A stretch of DNA of 43,043 nt from an uncultured Lachnospiraceae bacterium. Its GTDB lineage: Bacteria; Bacillota; Clostridia; Lachnospirales; Lachnospiraceae. How positions within the stretch are numbered: the first letter of the stretch is position 1; each line of letters begins with the position of its first letter. Under the pieces are notes generated by a model. The model did not search any database and was not told the DNA's origin. It saw nothing but the letters and a program-made list of their open reading frames with translations. Shown here in pieces: positions 1 through 8,079 of the stretch. The stretch is from positions 1 to 43,043 of the forward strand of contig ONCT01000012.1 in assembly GCA_900316395.1 (NCBI GenBank), written 5' to 3'. Both the position numbers and the translations under genes were made by a program.

Positions 1-104
1 ACACCTTCTGCCTTAGCAAGGTTTAAGATTTCTTCTGGACTCTTGCAAGCTTCAACCTTCTTGATTTGCTCCTCTGATAATCCCTTTAATAATTCTTTTC
101 TCAT
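1..104 (-). CDS. Nif11-like leader peptide, RiPP precursor type (partial, runs off window)
   Basis: Only the first 34 codons are visible; the gene leaves the window at base 1. The start is ATG at 104-102, with GGAGG about six bases upstream. The peptide begins MRKELLKGLSEEQIKKVEAC and continues with a KSPEEILNLAKAEG segment. That segment is the core of the Nif11-like leader family, which guides modifying enzymes to ribosomally made natural product precursors. The Gly-Gly cleavage site and core peptide would lie outside the window, so the product class cannot be told. Many Lachnospiraceae also carry stand-alone Nif11-like small proteins without nearby modification enzymes, so a role in natural product synthesis is inference. 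None of the genes in this window looks like a RiPP maturase. Confidence 0.7.
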   Translation of the reverse strand, partial: MRKELLKGLSEEQIKKVEACKSPEEILNLAKAEG

Positions 105-405
105 AGTAATTACCTCCTTCATTATACTTATTAATAATATACCACATTTTAATTAGATTTGTTTATGTGGATTAACCTTTCACATATATATACACATTTA
201 AAATGTAAAATGCGACAAAAATCCCATCCCTTTTTGCTGCTTCATAGCAGATTTGACTACTGTGACGGTCTATGGAAGGTTCTTGAGAGAGAACGGGGTT
301 ATTGAATATATACTATCCTTATAAATAAAATCACCCTTAATGTGTCTCTTGAATCTATTAAATAATCGTGCTATTATATGAATACCTTTTAATAGTTCTT
401 TTTAT

Positions 406-467
406 AAAGCCATTATTGTTGATGACATTACCTCCAAAAAGCCCCAACAATAATGGCTTTTTTTATT
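406..467 (+). terminator. Intrinsic terminator of an unidentified plus-strand transcript
   Basis: A perfect 16-bp inverted repeat (406-421 and 445-460, AAAGCCATTATTGTTG and its complement) encloses a 23-nt loop. The downstream arm runs into seven T on the plus strand. There is no T tract on the minus side, so it should act on plus-strand transcription. No plus-strand gene precedes it in the window. Confidence 0.75.
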
Positions 468-599
468 CATTTAGTTTTGCCTTAGGTATTGTACTCCAAA
501 AGAGAGAGATGTAAACCCTGCGTTGCACCGCTTTCAGCGGCTACGGGGTTGACATCTCTCTCTTTTTTCGTACCGGGCAGACAAGCCAAACTAAATGAA
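466..599. repeat. 134-nt imperfect palindrome with terminator-like core
   Basis: Nested paired blocks share one centre near base 532: 466-477 with 588-599 (TTCATTTAGTTT), 491-494 with 570-573 (GTAC), 498-512 with 552-566 (15 bp, AAAAGAGAGAGATGT), and 514-518 with 546-550. The 15-bp block ends in TTTTTT on the plus strand and TTTT on the minus strand, so it may also terminate the DUF3784 gene. Two further inverted repeats cross its edge: 521-531 with 610-620 (CGTTGCACCGC) and 570-577 with 670-677 (GTACCGGG). The termini resemble those of a miniature transposable element, but no target duplication is evident. Confidence 0.6.
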
Positions 600-691
600 G
601 AAGTCTGTTGCGGTGCAACGACTCTTCATCCTATTGTTCAAACTTTTAACTGTATAATCAAATCAATTCCCCGGTACAAACTTGAATTTAG

Positions 692-1021
692 CTATTTCTT
701 TGACCGCTTATTAATCTGAACAGTCGATACAATCCAATAAATGATAACACTCATTATCAGCGGTATCTCAAGCAGAAACAAAATGTCATTTTTAAGCAAA
801 ATTTGGAGGGCAATTACAATAAAAACCACACTCAAAATGCAGAACATAATGGCTGACTGTTTATAATAAGGCTTCTTATCCATTTTTTCTCGCTCTTCTT
901 TTGAGGCGTAAAGGAATGCATTATTCAATAAAAGACCACGCTCAAGAAATGACATGATGCTGAATATCAAAAGAATCACAGCAATAAATAATACAATAAT
1001 TAATGTTATCAATTCTCCCAT
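692..1021 (-). CDS. DUF3784 family small membrane protein
   Basis: This 109-residue protein has three predicted membrane segments, about residues 3-24, 55-77 and 82-103. Between the first and second lies the motif ERGLLLNNAFLYASKEEREK, which fits the DUF3784 signature (a KG..LIAGYN..SKEEKEKYD-like loop). It likely sits in the cytoplasmic membrane. The family has no known function. GAGG lies upstream of the ATG at 1021. It is the last gene of a minus-strand run, and the downstream 466-599 palindrome may terminate it. Family assignment is by motif recall only. Confidence 0.65.
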   Translation of the reverse strand: MGELITLIIVLFIAVILLIFSIMSFLERGLLLNNAFLYASKEEREKMDKKPYYKQSAIMFCILSVVFIVIALQILLKNDILFLLEIPLIMSVIIYWIVSTVQINKRSKK

Positions 1022-1058
1022 AGTAATTTTTACCTCTACATACTCAAATTCCTATGCC

Positions 1059-1373
1059 TTATTTGGCTTTCTTTGTCTTCTTTTCTGGAAGTTCAGCATA
1101 CATACCATCCAATAGTTCAACAATAAGAGCCTTATCATCAAAACTATCAAATACATACATTAAGGTTTTTGAACCTTCATATGGATAGCGCAGTTCAGAC
1201 CCTGTAAGCAGTTTGTCCGACGTCGGAGTTCTTTTTAAAAACAACTCATTATTGCAAATGTCACCTATCAGCTTACCGTTATAATATACAAGGTATCCGC
1301 CCATCATAGGTTTTATAACAATATCACCGTTTGTTGAAAAGCTCTCATATACATATTCATTATAATCATTCAC
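1059..1373 (-). CDS. TfoX N-terminal domain-like protein
   Basis: A 104-residue protein covering only the TfoX N-terminal fold (COG3070 type). The phrase IKPMMGGYLVYYNGKLIGDI matches the family's R-MFGGYG-Y-G-V core, and ELFLKRTP follows as in other members. In gamma-proteobacteria TfoX regulates competence, but short Firmicutes homologues like this one are uncharacterised, so no competence role is claimed. The start is GTG at 1373, with GGGGGG seven bases upstream. The C-terminus is a lysine-rich tail. Confidence 0.75.
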   Translation of the reverse strand: MNDYNEYVYESFSTNGDIVIKPMMGGYLVYYNGKLIGDICNNELFLKRTPTSDKLLTGSELRYPYEGSKTLMYVFDSFDDKALIVELLDGMYAELPEKKTKKAK

Positions 1374-1469
1374 TATGATTCCCCCCTCTCAAATTACGAT
1401 TTGTACATTCCGTTAATAGTTTATCACACCACATACTACAAATCCAAAATATCTTTTCGCAGAATAAGA

Positions 1470-1504
1470 GACGCCGCAAAATTGCGACGCCATCCTTTCT
1501 CTTA
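1470..1504 (-). terminator. Probable terminator of rlmD
   Basis: An inverted repeat, GACGCCGCAA (1470-1479) and TTGCGACGCC (1482-1491), pairs over 10 bp if two G-T pairs are allowed. It lies downstream of the rlmD stop on the minus strand. A competing outer pairing of TAAGAGA (1465-1471) with TCTCTTA (1498-1504) is also possible. The following T tract is weak. Confidence 0.4.
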
Positions 1505-1531
1505 ATATATCATTATCATAACAACTGTTAA

Positions 1532-3124
1532 CTATTTTCTGTTTTTCTCCCATTCTTCCATAATTCTATTATGCTCTTCTCCGGCGCGCTTCATATACTC
1601 CTCAGCCGTTAACTCAATCTTAATGTGTGCGTCCGGTTTCTTTTGTTTGCTCATCGAACATATAACCTCAACATGCCCCGTTCCAGGGAACATGTCTACG
1701 CAGCAGATTCTTCTTACTTCATAGCCGCTAGACTGTAATGTTACAAGGTCTCTTGCAAGGCTTGTTGGCTTGCAGGAAATGTATATCATATTCTCCACAC
1801 CGTAATCAATTATCTTGCGAAGAGCCTTAGGATTGATTCCATCACGAGGCGGGTCTAGGATAATATAATCTGGCTTGTCTTCAATATCGTCTAGTACCTT
1901 AAGCACATCTCCTGCTATAAATTCACAGTTTGTGAGTTCATTTGCTTTAGCATTCTCTATTGCAGCGTCCACCGCTTCCTTAACAATCTCAACTCCAACA
2001 ACCTTATCCGCAACCGGTGCCATAATCTGTGCTATGGTTCCTGTTCCAGAATATAGGTCGTAGAGCACTGCACTATTCAGGCCATCTAGACTACCACCAA
2101 GGGAATCCTTGATAAATTCTCGCGCCTTACTATACAGAAGCTCAGCCCCAAGGGAATTGGTCTGGAAGAAGGAGAATGGTGTTATCTTAAATGTTAATCC
2201 AAGAATCTCCTCCTCTATATAAGACTGACCATAAAGCAGCGTTGTACCCTTATCCTTGACTACATCAGCCACGTCATCATTTCTCGTATGTAGTATTCCT
2301 ACAACCTTACCCGTCAAATCAAGAGACAGAATGGTGTCCGTATAATCAGACAGCATTTTCTGCTCGTCCCCAACAGAATCTACATCACTTCTTAGAGAAG
2401 AATCCCCAGCATCACCACATCTATAGTCACTACTTGTCACAAGACAAATAAGAATCTCTCCACTCTTAGATGCTTTCCTAACCAGGAGATGACGAAGGTA
2501 TCCTTCGTGCCTTACCTTATGATAATAGGTCATTCCACGACTAGAGAAGAAGTCAAGTGTAGTCTTAAGAATAAGTCGATAATCCTCATCAACTATTCTG
2601 CAATCATCTACAGTTACAACATCATAGAAGCTTCCTCTCTTATGCATCCCAAGAGTAAGTGGACCATCCTTAATCTCATCTCCAAAGGAATATTCCATCT
2701 TATTGCGATAACCAAATTGCTTAGGACTTCTTATAACTCCTTCGAAGAGTTCATCAAATCTTTCTTCCCCTACAACTGGACTAAGTAGCGACCGAACCTG
2801 TCTACTCTTAAGCTCAATCTGAGCATCATAGTCTAGACTCTGGTAAGAGCAACCACCGCACACTTCAAAATGCTTACAGATTCCCTCTAACACTTCGTTG
2901 TCGGCTCTCTTAATAACATTTAACAAATTACCCTGAACCTTGCCTGTTCTCTTCTTGGTAATTCGAAATTCTATTTGTTGTCCAACAAGACAATTCTTAA
3001 CAGTGGCAGTTTCACCAACGCCATCCGCTAAAGCATCACCTTCTACTTCTATAATTCTAACACTCCCTTTATTAGGAAATGCCAGGCTTTCCACTACACC
3101 TTTACATAGTTGACCTTTTTTCAC
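1532..3124 (-). CDS. rlmD: 23S rRNA (uracil-5-)-methyltransferase, RlmD/RlmCD (RumA) family
   Basis: A SAM-dependent enzyme that makes 5-methyluridine in 23S rRNA; in Firmicutes one RlmCD-type enzyme often modifies both target uridines. About 530 residues. An N-terminal TRAM-like RNA-binding region (residues 1-70) precedes four cysteines, C83, C89, C92 and C175, arranged for the [4Fe-4S] cluster. The SAM fold follows (YDLYSGTGT near 355, then ILDPPRDG near 424). The catalytic Cys451 lies in YISCKPTSLARDL. I chose the GTG at 3124, because AGGTG lies six bases upstream; a GTG three codons earlier (3133) has no ribosome site. A lysine- and glutamate-rich tail of about 40 residues ends the protein. 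The exact target uridine cannot be read from the sequence. Confidence 0.9.
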   Translation of the reverse strand: MKKGQLCKGVVESLAFPNKGSVRIIEVEGDALADGVGETATVKNCLVGQQIEFRITKKRTGKVQGNLLNVIKRADNEVLEGICKHFEVCGGCSYQSLDYDAQIELKSRQVRSLLSPVVGEERFDELFEGVIRSPKQFGYRNKMEYSFGDEIKDGPLTLGMHKRGSFYDVVTVDDCRIVDEDYRLILKTTLDFFSSRGMTYYHKVRHEGYLRHLLVRKASKSGEILICLVTSSDYRCGDAGDSSLRSDVDSVGDEQKMLSDYTDTILSLDLTGKVVGILHTRNDDVADVVKDKGTTLLYGQSYIEEEILGLTFKITPFSFFQTNSLGAELLYSKAREFIKDSLGGSLDGLNSAVLYDLYSGTGTIAQIMAPVADKVVGVEIVKEAVDAAIENAKANELTNCEFIAGDVLKVLDDIEDKPDYIILDPPRDGINPKALRKIIDYGVENMIYISCKPTSLARDLVTLQSSGYEVRRICCVDMFPGTGHVEVICSMSKQKKPDAHIKIELTAEEYMKRAGEEHNRIMEEWEKNRK

Positions 3125-3187
3125 GATATACACCTACCATTTAATTCTATTCAGTAACAACTATAACAAACATTTTAAAATTAAAAA

Positions 3188-3213
3188 AGGTGGGGTGCTT
3201 GATGCACTCCACC
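3188..3213 (-). terminator. Terminator of the 3241-3618 gene
   Basis: The hairpin AGGTGGAGTGC / GCACCCCACCT on the minus strand has an 11-bp stem with one G-T pair. It is followed by TTTTTT and lies 28 bases past the stop codon. Confidence 0.8.
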
Positions 3214-3240
3214 TATAATTACAATTCTTAAATGACTATC

Positions 3241-3618
3241 TTACTTAGCGTCCTTCTTAGCCTCTTCCTTAGCTGGAGCTACATCTTCCTCGTCATCATC
3301 AAATAACTCATCGTCATCATCATAGAACTCATCATCAATGTCATCCATGAACTCATCTTCATACTCAGGCTTGAAATACTTAAATAAAGCATAAACAATA
3401 CCGCATACAGCAGCGAGTACAAGTGTGATAATTAAGAACTTCTTGAAGAAGCCACCCTTTTTCTTCTTCTCAACTACTACAACATCGTCCTCTTTAAGAT
3501 TTCTAAGAGCCTCAATTGCAGATAAGTCAGAAATAGAATCTGTTAATCCCTTTAACTTATCAACGTTAAAATAGTTTGCTAAATCATCTTTACTTAACAT
3601 ATTAAACTTCATAAACAT
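3241..3618 (-). CDS. Uncharacterised membrane protein with acidic C-terminal tail
   Basis: I do not recognise this 125-residue protein. Residues 1-50 look soluble and helical. A basic stretch (EKKKKGGFFKK) precedes one membrane segment at about residues 60-80. The last 45 residues are extremely acidic, with runs of D and E, and end in a lysine-rich tip. The layout suggests a single-pass protein with the basic side in the cytoplasm. Starts at 3618 or at a second Met two codons later are both served by AAGGAG upstream. It follows pcrA on the same strand with a 124-bp gap and has its own terminator. No function is proposed. Confidence 0.7.
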   Translation of the reverse strand: MFMKFNMLSKDDLANYFNVDKLKGLTDSISDLSAIEALRNLKEDDVVVVEKKKKGGFFKKFLIITLVLAAVCGIVYALFKYFKPEYEDEFMDDIDDEFYDDDDELFDDDEEDVAPAKEEAKKDAK

Positions 3619-3741
3619 ACCTCTCCTTTTTTATATTTGACTTCATGTCCTTTTCAATCTTTTTCAATTATAACACATTTGATTTTAATAAGAAACCTAT
3701 AATAATAAATTTCTATCACAACCTGCAAATTCCCCTAAACA

Positions 3742-5979
3742 CTACACTTTAAGTAGCTTTGCAAAGCTTGCGAACATCTTCTTAACCCCAACCTTATCGA
3801 ATTCTACCGTCACTTCATAGTCTCTGCCACCATCATTAATAAGGGTTACAACCCCCTCTCCAAACTTCTTATGGCTAACTCTGTCGCCCACAACAAAATC
3901 AAGAGGTTCCTTCTTAATCTTGCTGCCGAAGTTTCTCTTCTCAAGATGACTTTTTGCAGAAGCTCTTCTACTGGTATAGGTCATGTCAAATGTTTTTCTG
4001 ACAGGCTCCTCTATTTCCTTCGCCTTAGGCTCCCACACATTTCCATCAAGAATCTCTTCAGGTATTTCCTTGACAAAGCGTGATATAGGATTGTAGTTAA
4101 TCTGACCATTCTGGAATCTCTGAGCTGATGAAAGAAGCGTCAATCTATCCATGGCTCTTGTGATTCCAACATAACAAAGTCTTCTTTCTTCCTCAATCTC
4201 ATTTTCCTCATCAGGCCCACCTATTGAACGACTACTTGGGAAAAGATTCTCCTCCATTCCCGACATATACACATTAGGAAACTCCAAGCCCTTAGCAGAA
4301 TGAAGTGTCATAAGCACCACAACATCATTTTCATCCTTATAATTATCAATATCCGCCACTAAGGACACCTCAGCAAGAAATGCTTCTAAGCTAATCTCCT
4401 CCTCATTATCTCTCGCCTTCTCTTCATATAAATATACTTTCGATGCAAGCTCATCAATGTTATCAATTCTGTCCTTCGCCTCAGGGGTGCCCTCTGCCTT
4501 GAGCCTCTCTACATATTCTGTATCTTCTATTATTTTCTCAAGCAGTTCTGAAACCAATATCTCCTGGGACAGCTTTGATAATTCATCAAGGTAAGCAGCA
4601 AACTTCTTCACCTTAGTTGCCGCAGCCTTAGACAAGGAAGAAATCTCATCAGCTACTCCCATAGCCTCGCGAAATGGCATGCCCTTCTCATAGGCGTAAT
4701 CTCTTACTCTCTTAACAGTGGTTGCTCCAATTCCACGAGTCGGCACATTAATAATTCTCGTAATAGCCATATCATCATAAGGATTACTTATAGCCTTAAG
4801 ATATGACACAACATCCTTAATTTCTTTTCTGGAATAGAAGTTAGTTCCGCCAATTATTTTATAAGGAATTGTTTCAGCAATGAGCTTCTCTTCAAGCACT
4901 CTTGATTGTGCGTTTGTTCTATATAATATAGCAGACTGCCCGTAGGAATACATTCCAAGCCTAGCCATCTTATCTATATCGCTAACAACCCTGTCTGCCT
5001 CCTCATAGGATGTGTCACATCTAATGAATTTAACCAAATCCCCTTCAGGCTTACTTGTTCTTAAGGTCTTAGCTTTACGCATAGTATTATTCTTAATAAC
5101 AGCATTTGCCACATCTAAAATGTTAGGCGTTGAGCGATAATTCTCTTCTAGCTTAATGACAGTAGTCTCCGGATAATTCTCCTCGAAATTAAGAATGTTA
5201 TATATGTTGGCACCACGAAACTTATATATAGACTGGTCATCATCTCCAACAACACACAGATTCCTGCTTCCAGAAGCCATCAGCTTAATCAACTGAAACT
5301 GGGCCGTATTGGTGTCCTGATATTCGTCCACCATTATATACTTGAATCTCTCGTGATAATTCTTAAGTACATCCGGGCACTCTCGAAAAAGCTTAACCGT
5401 CAACATAATAAGATCATCAAAATCAAGGGCGTTGTTATCCTCTAATTTCTTCTGATATAACTTATATACATCGGCAACAACTTCATCCATATACTCTCCA
5501 GCAGATTCAGCGGCGAATTCCTCCGGTGTCTGAAGCTCGTCCTTGGCAGATGAAATAACGCTAAGGCACATTCTCTCAGGATATTTCTTAGAATCAATAT
5601 TAAGAAGACCTAACACCTCCTTAACAAGCTTCTTAGAATCGTCAGCATCATATATTGTGAAATTCTTATCGTATCCTATCCTGTCTATGAAGCGTCTAAG
5701 AATTCGAACGCAGGTGGAGTGGAATGTGGCCACCCATATGGCGGACGCACCATGCCCGACGATGGTGTTGATTCGCCCTCTCATCTCGTCTGCTGCTTTG
5801 TTGGTAAATGTGATTGCCATTATGTTATAAGGACTCACACCTTTTTCTTCTATTAAATATGCAGCGCGATGAGTAAGTACTCTTGTCTTGCCACTTCCTG
5901 CACCAGCTAATATAAGAACAGGGCCCTCAGTTGTAGTTACTCCCTGCTTTTGATTTTCATTTAACATTGTAAGGTCCAT
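3742..5979 (-). CDS. pcrA: ATP-dependent DNA helicase PcrA (UvrD/Rep family)
   Basis: A superfamily 1A 3'-5' helicase used in repair, plasmid rolling-circle replication and clearing of RecA filaments or stalled transcription complexes. At 745 residues it has the family's usual length. The motifs appear in order: GAGSGKT (26-32, Walker A), DEYQD (218-222, Walker B), GDDDQSIYKFRGA (245-257), LEENYRS (277-283), TLHSAKGLEF and CYVGITRA further on. The C-terminal module, VGDRVSHKKFGEGVV onward, is the Tudor-like domain that binds RNA polymerase in PcrA proteins. ATG at 5979 has GAAGGGA upstream. It appears to be the first gene of its minus-strand group. Confidence 0.95.
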   Translation of the reverse strand: MDLTMLNENQKQGVTTTEGPVLILAGAGSGKTRVLTHRAAYLIEEKGVSPYNIMAITFTNKAADEMRGRINTIVGHGASAIWVATFHSTCVRILRRFIDRIGYDKNFTIYDADDSKKLVKEVLGLLNIDSKKYPERMCLSVISSAKDELQTPEEFAAESAGEYMDEVVADVYKLYQKKLEDNNALDFDDLIMLTVKLFRECPDVLKNYHERFKYIMVDEYQDTNTAQFQLIKLMASGSRNLCVVGDDDQSIYKFRGANIYNILNFEENYPETTVIKLEENYRSTPNILDVANAVIKNNTMRKAKTLRTSKPEGDLVKFIRCDTSYEEADRVVSDIDKMARLGMYSYGQSAILYRTNAQSRVLEEKLIAETIPYKIIGGTNFYSRKEIKDVVSYLKAISNPYDDMAITRIINVPTRGIGATTVKRVRDYAYEKGMPFREAMGVADEISSLSKAAATKVKKFAAYLDELSKLSQEILVSELLEKIIEDTEYVERLKAEGTPEAKDRIDNIDELASKVYLYEEKARDNEEEISLEAFLAEVSLVADIDNYKDENDVVVLMTLHSAKGLEFPNVYMSGMEENLFPSSRSIGGPDEENEIEEERRLCYVGITRAMDRLTLLSSAQRFQNGQINYNPISRFVKEIPEEILDGNVWEPKAKEIEEPVRKTFDMTYTSRRASAKSHLEKRNFGSKIKKEPLDFVVGDRVSHKKFGEGVVTLINDGGRDYEVTVEFDKVGVKKMFASFAKLLKV

Positions 5980-6184
5980 CTATCTTTTTCCCTTCATGAT
6001 TTTCTCTATATAATATGCCACAATCATTTTTTTACTTCAACAAATTTGTATATTTTTTAATGGGTTATATTAATTCTTTTGTATACTTTTCAGCCACAAG
6101 TGTTACCTAATTATTTGGTTGTTTGTATATTGCACAATTTCATATTTCTCAAATTGTTCAAGGTGCTATTTTTGTTATTATATA

Positions 6185-6213
6185 TTGCTTTTTCCCATTT
6201 TGGAAACTATAAT
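6185..6213 (+). promoter_or_regulatory. Promoter of the secreted lipase gene, with internal inverted repeat
   Basis: TTGCTT (6185-6190) and TATAAT (6208-6213) are 17 bp apart. The spacer contains TTTCC-N6-GGAAA (6192-6207), a possible operator. A second, weaker candidate, TTGTTC (6154) with TATTAT (6176), lies upstream. The start codon is at 6279, giving a leader of about 60 nt. Confidence 0.55.
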
Positions 6214-6278
6214 TAAATTACAAAGTTTCTTAATAACATGTTGTATTTTTCTAGTCAGGAAGGGGGAAAATAAGCAAA

Positions 6279-7220
6279 ATGAAAAAGTTTAGAAGAGTAG
6301 TAGCAGTTTCAATGGCATTAGCTATGTTAATCGGTGGAACAGCCTTTGCTAAGACAGAGGGAACACAGGTTATGGATGCAGATATTGCTTCTGCAACAGA
6401 GGGTGAAAACGTAACACAGGAAGCCTTAACAGGACTTGCTGCTACAGCAAATGTTGGTGCTGATGCAGACGTAAGAACACAGCAGATCGCAACTGCTGCA
6501 CAGGACGTTATTTCAGGTCAACAAGTTACATATACTAACTCTGCACAGTTATCAAGACTTGTAATGTTAGGATACTATGGTTTCCAGCAAGATGGACCTA
6601 TCTCTATCACAAAAGCTAAGTTACATTACAACAACTGGTTAAAGCAGAACAAGGACGTATATGTAGTATGTCTTTCAGGAACAGATACAGATGCTAAGAA
6701 CCAGACAACTGGTTGGATTACAGATCTTCTTTCAGGATTTGAGTTCAATAACTTATATGTAAAGAACGTAAAGAAGGTTATCTCTGAGAACATCCCACAG
6801 GGTGCTAACGTGATCGTAACAGGTCACTCACTTGGTGGTATGGTTGCACAGCAGGTAGTATCTGATAGCACACTTAAGAAGAACTATGAGTTCCTTAACA
6901 CAGTAACATTTGGTTCTCCATTAATTAATGGATTCAAGCGTGAAGGAACAGTTCAGAGACTTGGTGATACATCAGACGTTGTACCATTCTTAAGTGTATC
7001 AACATTCTTAAACGTATTCTGGCAGACACTTGGTCTTAACAAAGAAGATGGTGGTTACACAATGCTTGACTTCCAGTTCCACGCTCATAACGAGAGTTAT
7101 AACAGAGCTGATGTATGGGGCGCATATGATGTAACAGGTGTTAAGAATGGAAGCAAGACATTAACTCTTGACTTTGGAACAACTCAGTTCTTCCACTCAC
7201 CAGTTATCGTAACATACTAA
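6279..7220 (+). CDS. Secreted class 3 (alpha/beta-hydrolase) lipase
   Basis: A 313-residue exported hydrolase. A Sec signal peptide (KKFRR, then a hydrophobic core ending AFAK at about residue 25) is followed by a linker of about 60 residues with no clear homology. The catalytic part shows the Lipase_3 order: CLSGTD (131-136, oxyanion region), TGHSLGG (181-187) with nucleophile Ser184, TFGSPLI (210-216), then GDTSDVVPF (229-237) holding the likely acid Asp, and FHAHNESY (267-274) holding the likely catalytic His. It should cleave acylglycerols or other esters outside the cell; the natural substrate is unknown. The ribosome site AGGAAGGGGG is strong, a good promoter precedes it, and a terminator follows directly. 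It stands alone on the plus strand between minus-strand operons. Confidence 0.85.
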   Translation: MKKFRRVVAVSMALAMLIGGTAFAKTEGTQVMDADIASATEGENVTQEALTGLAATANVGADADVRTQQIATAAQDVISGQQVTYTNSAQLSRLVMLGYYGFQQDGPISITKAKLHYNNWLKQNKDVYVVCLSGTDTDAKNQTTGWITDLLSGFEFNNLYVKNVKKVISENIPQGANVIVTGHSLGGMVAQQVVSDSTLKKNYEFLNTVTFGSPLINGFKREGTVQRLGDTSDVVPFLSVSTFLNVFWQTLGLNKEDGGYTMLDFQFHAHNESYNRADVWGAYDVTGVKNGSKTLTLDFGTTQFFHSPVIVTY

Positions 7221-7241
7221 TTTTTTAAAAAGAGACTTTTA

Positions 7242-7270
7242 GGCCACATCGAAAGATGTGGTCTTTTCTT
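7242..7270 (+). terminator. Terminator of the lipase gene
   Basis: A 9-bp GC-rich stem, GGCCACATC with GATGTGGTC (one G-T pair), closes on a GAAA tetraloop and is followed by TTTTCTTTT. It lies 21 bases past the lipase stop codon. Confidence 0.85.
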
Positions 7271-7321
7271 TTGTCTTTTTATTTATATTAAGGGGCTATC
7301 ATAAAGTATGAATATGTGTTA

Positions 7322-7342
7322 TTATAGTTTTTGAAACTATAA
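7322..7342. promoter_or_regulatory. Inverted repeat upstream of the DUF1836 gene (possible operator)
   Basis: TTATAGTTT (7322-7330) and AAACTATAA (7334-7342) form a perfect 9-bp inverted repeat with a 3-bp spacer, about 70 bp before the DUF1836 start codon. No T tract follows, so a protein-binding site is more likely than a terminator. Confidence 0.45.
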
Positions 7343-7413
7343 CAAATAACATCAACTACACGTTATGTGGAAAGGGTATGTTCGACGCATTTGCCAAGGA
7401 CAAGGTATAGATT

Positions 7414-8073
7414 ATGTCAGATAAAGAAGATGTAAAGAGAAGCGATAAGAAGCGCAAGCCTGAAGGCAAGAAATATAAGTACACTCAGAAGGAAATTATG
7501 TCTATATTAGTTAAGAGTTTCTCGGAGATTGACTATGTAGGATATAATGACATCCCTGATATTGACTTATATATTGACCAGGTAACTACCTTCATAGATT
7601 CTCACTTAGAATCAGTTAAGCGTAATCCTGAGGACAAGACATTAACTAAGACAATGATTAATAACTATACCAAGAACAATGTACTACCCTCTCCTAACAA
7701 GAAAAAGTATAGTAAGAATCACATACTGACTCTTATATTCATCTATTATCTTAAGACCTTCTTAAGTATCAAGGATGTGAAAGCTATTATGGAGCCAGTT
7801 ACAGACAAATTCTTTAATAGTGACGATGATTTATCATTTACTGATTTATATAAGGAAATTGTAGATATAGAATTAGCAGATGGTAAAGCTCTTACCAAGG
7901 ATGTGCTTAGAAAGTTCAATCTTAGCACCAAATCATTTCAGGATGCTCCTGAAGAAGACAGGGAGTTGTTGCAGCGATTCTCATTTATATGCCTACTCTC
8001 CTTCGACATCTATGTTAAGAAGATGATGATAGAGGAGCTAATAGACCTTGATGCAGATGCAGATGATGAATAA
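7414..8073 (+). CDS. DUF1836 family protein
   Basis: A 219-residue protein with the DUF1836 core: TLTKTMINNYTKNN followed by KKKYSKNHILTL and an ILKT-like helix (about residues 75-115). The family resembles MerR-type helix-turn-helix proteins, which suggests DNA binding, but no target is known. The first 25 residues are very lysine-rich. It faces the yerC gene tail to tail with only six bases between the stop codons, so the two transcripts must overlap at their ends. ATG at 7414 is preceded by an AAGG site. Confidence 0.8.
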   Translation: MSDKEDVKRSDKKRKPEGKKYKYTQKEIMSILVKSFSEIDYVGYNDIPDIDLYIDQVTTFIDSHLESVKRNPEDKTLTKTMINNYTKNNVLPSPNKKKYSKNHILTLIFIYYLKTFLSIKDVKAIMEPVTDKFFNSDDDLSFTDLYKEIVDIELADGKALTKDVLRKFNLSTKSFQDAPEEDRELLQRFSFICLLSFDIYVKKMMIEELIDLDADADDE

Positions 8074-8079
8074 TAATAT

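Larger units (their letters stand above)
105..691. other. Gene-free intergenic stretch with structured DNA
   Basis: No open frame here has a ribosome site and convincing protein character. The stretch holds a strong plus-strand terminator hairpin (406-467), a 134-nt imperfect palindrome (466-599) and further inverted repeats that reach to about 677. Bases 105-400 are AT-rich, with no recognisable gene upstream of the terminator, so a short noncoding plus-strand transcript is possible. Confidence 0.6.

Noticed and set aside
165..305. A 47-codon plus-strand open frame in the gene-free stretch
   Set aside because: No ribosome site precedes its ATG, and the translated sequence has no recognisable pattern.
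489..719. A 76-codon plus-strand open frame
   Set aside because: It spans the palindrome and other inverted repeats, has no ribosome site, and shows no protein-like composition.
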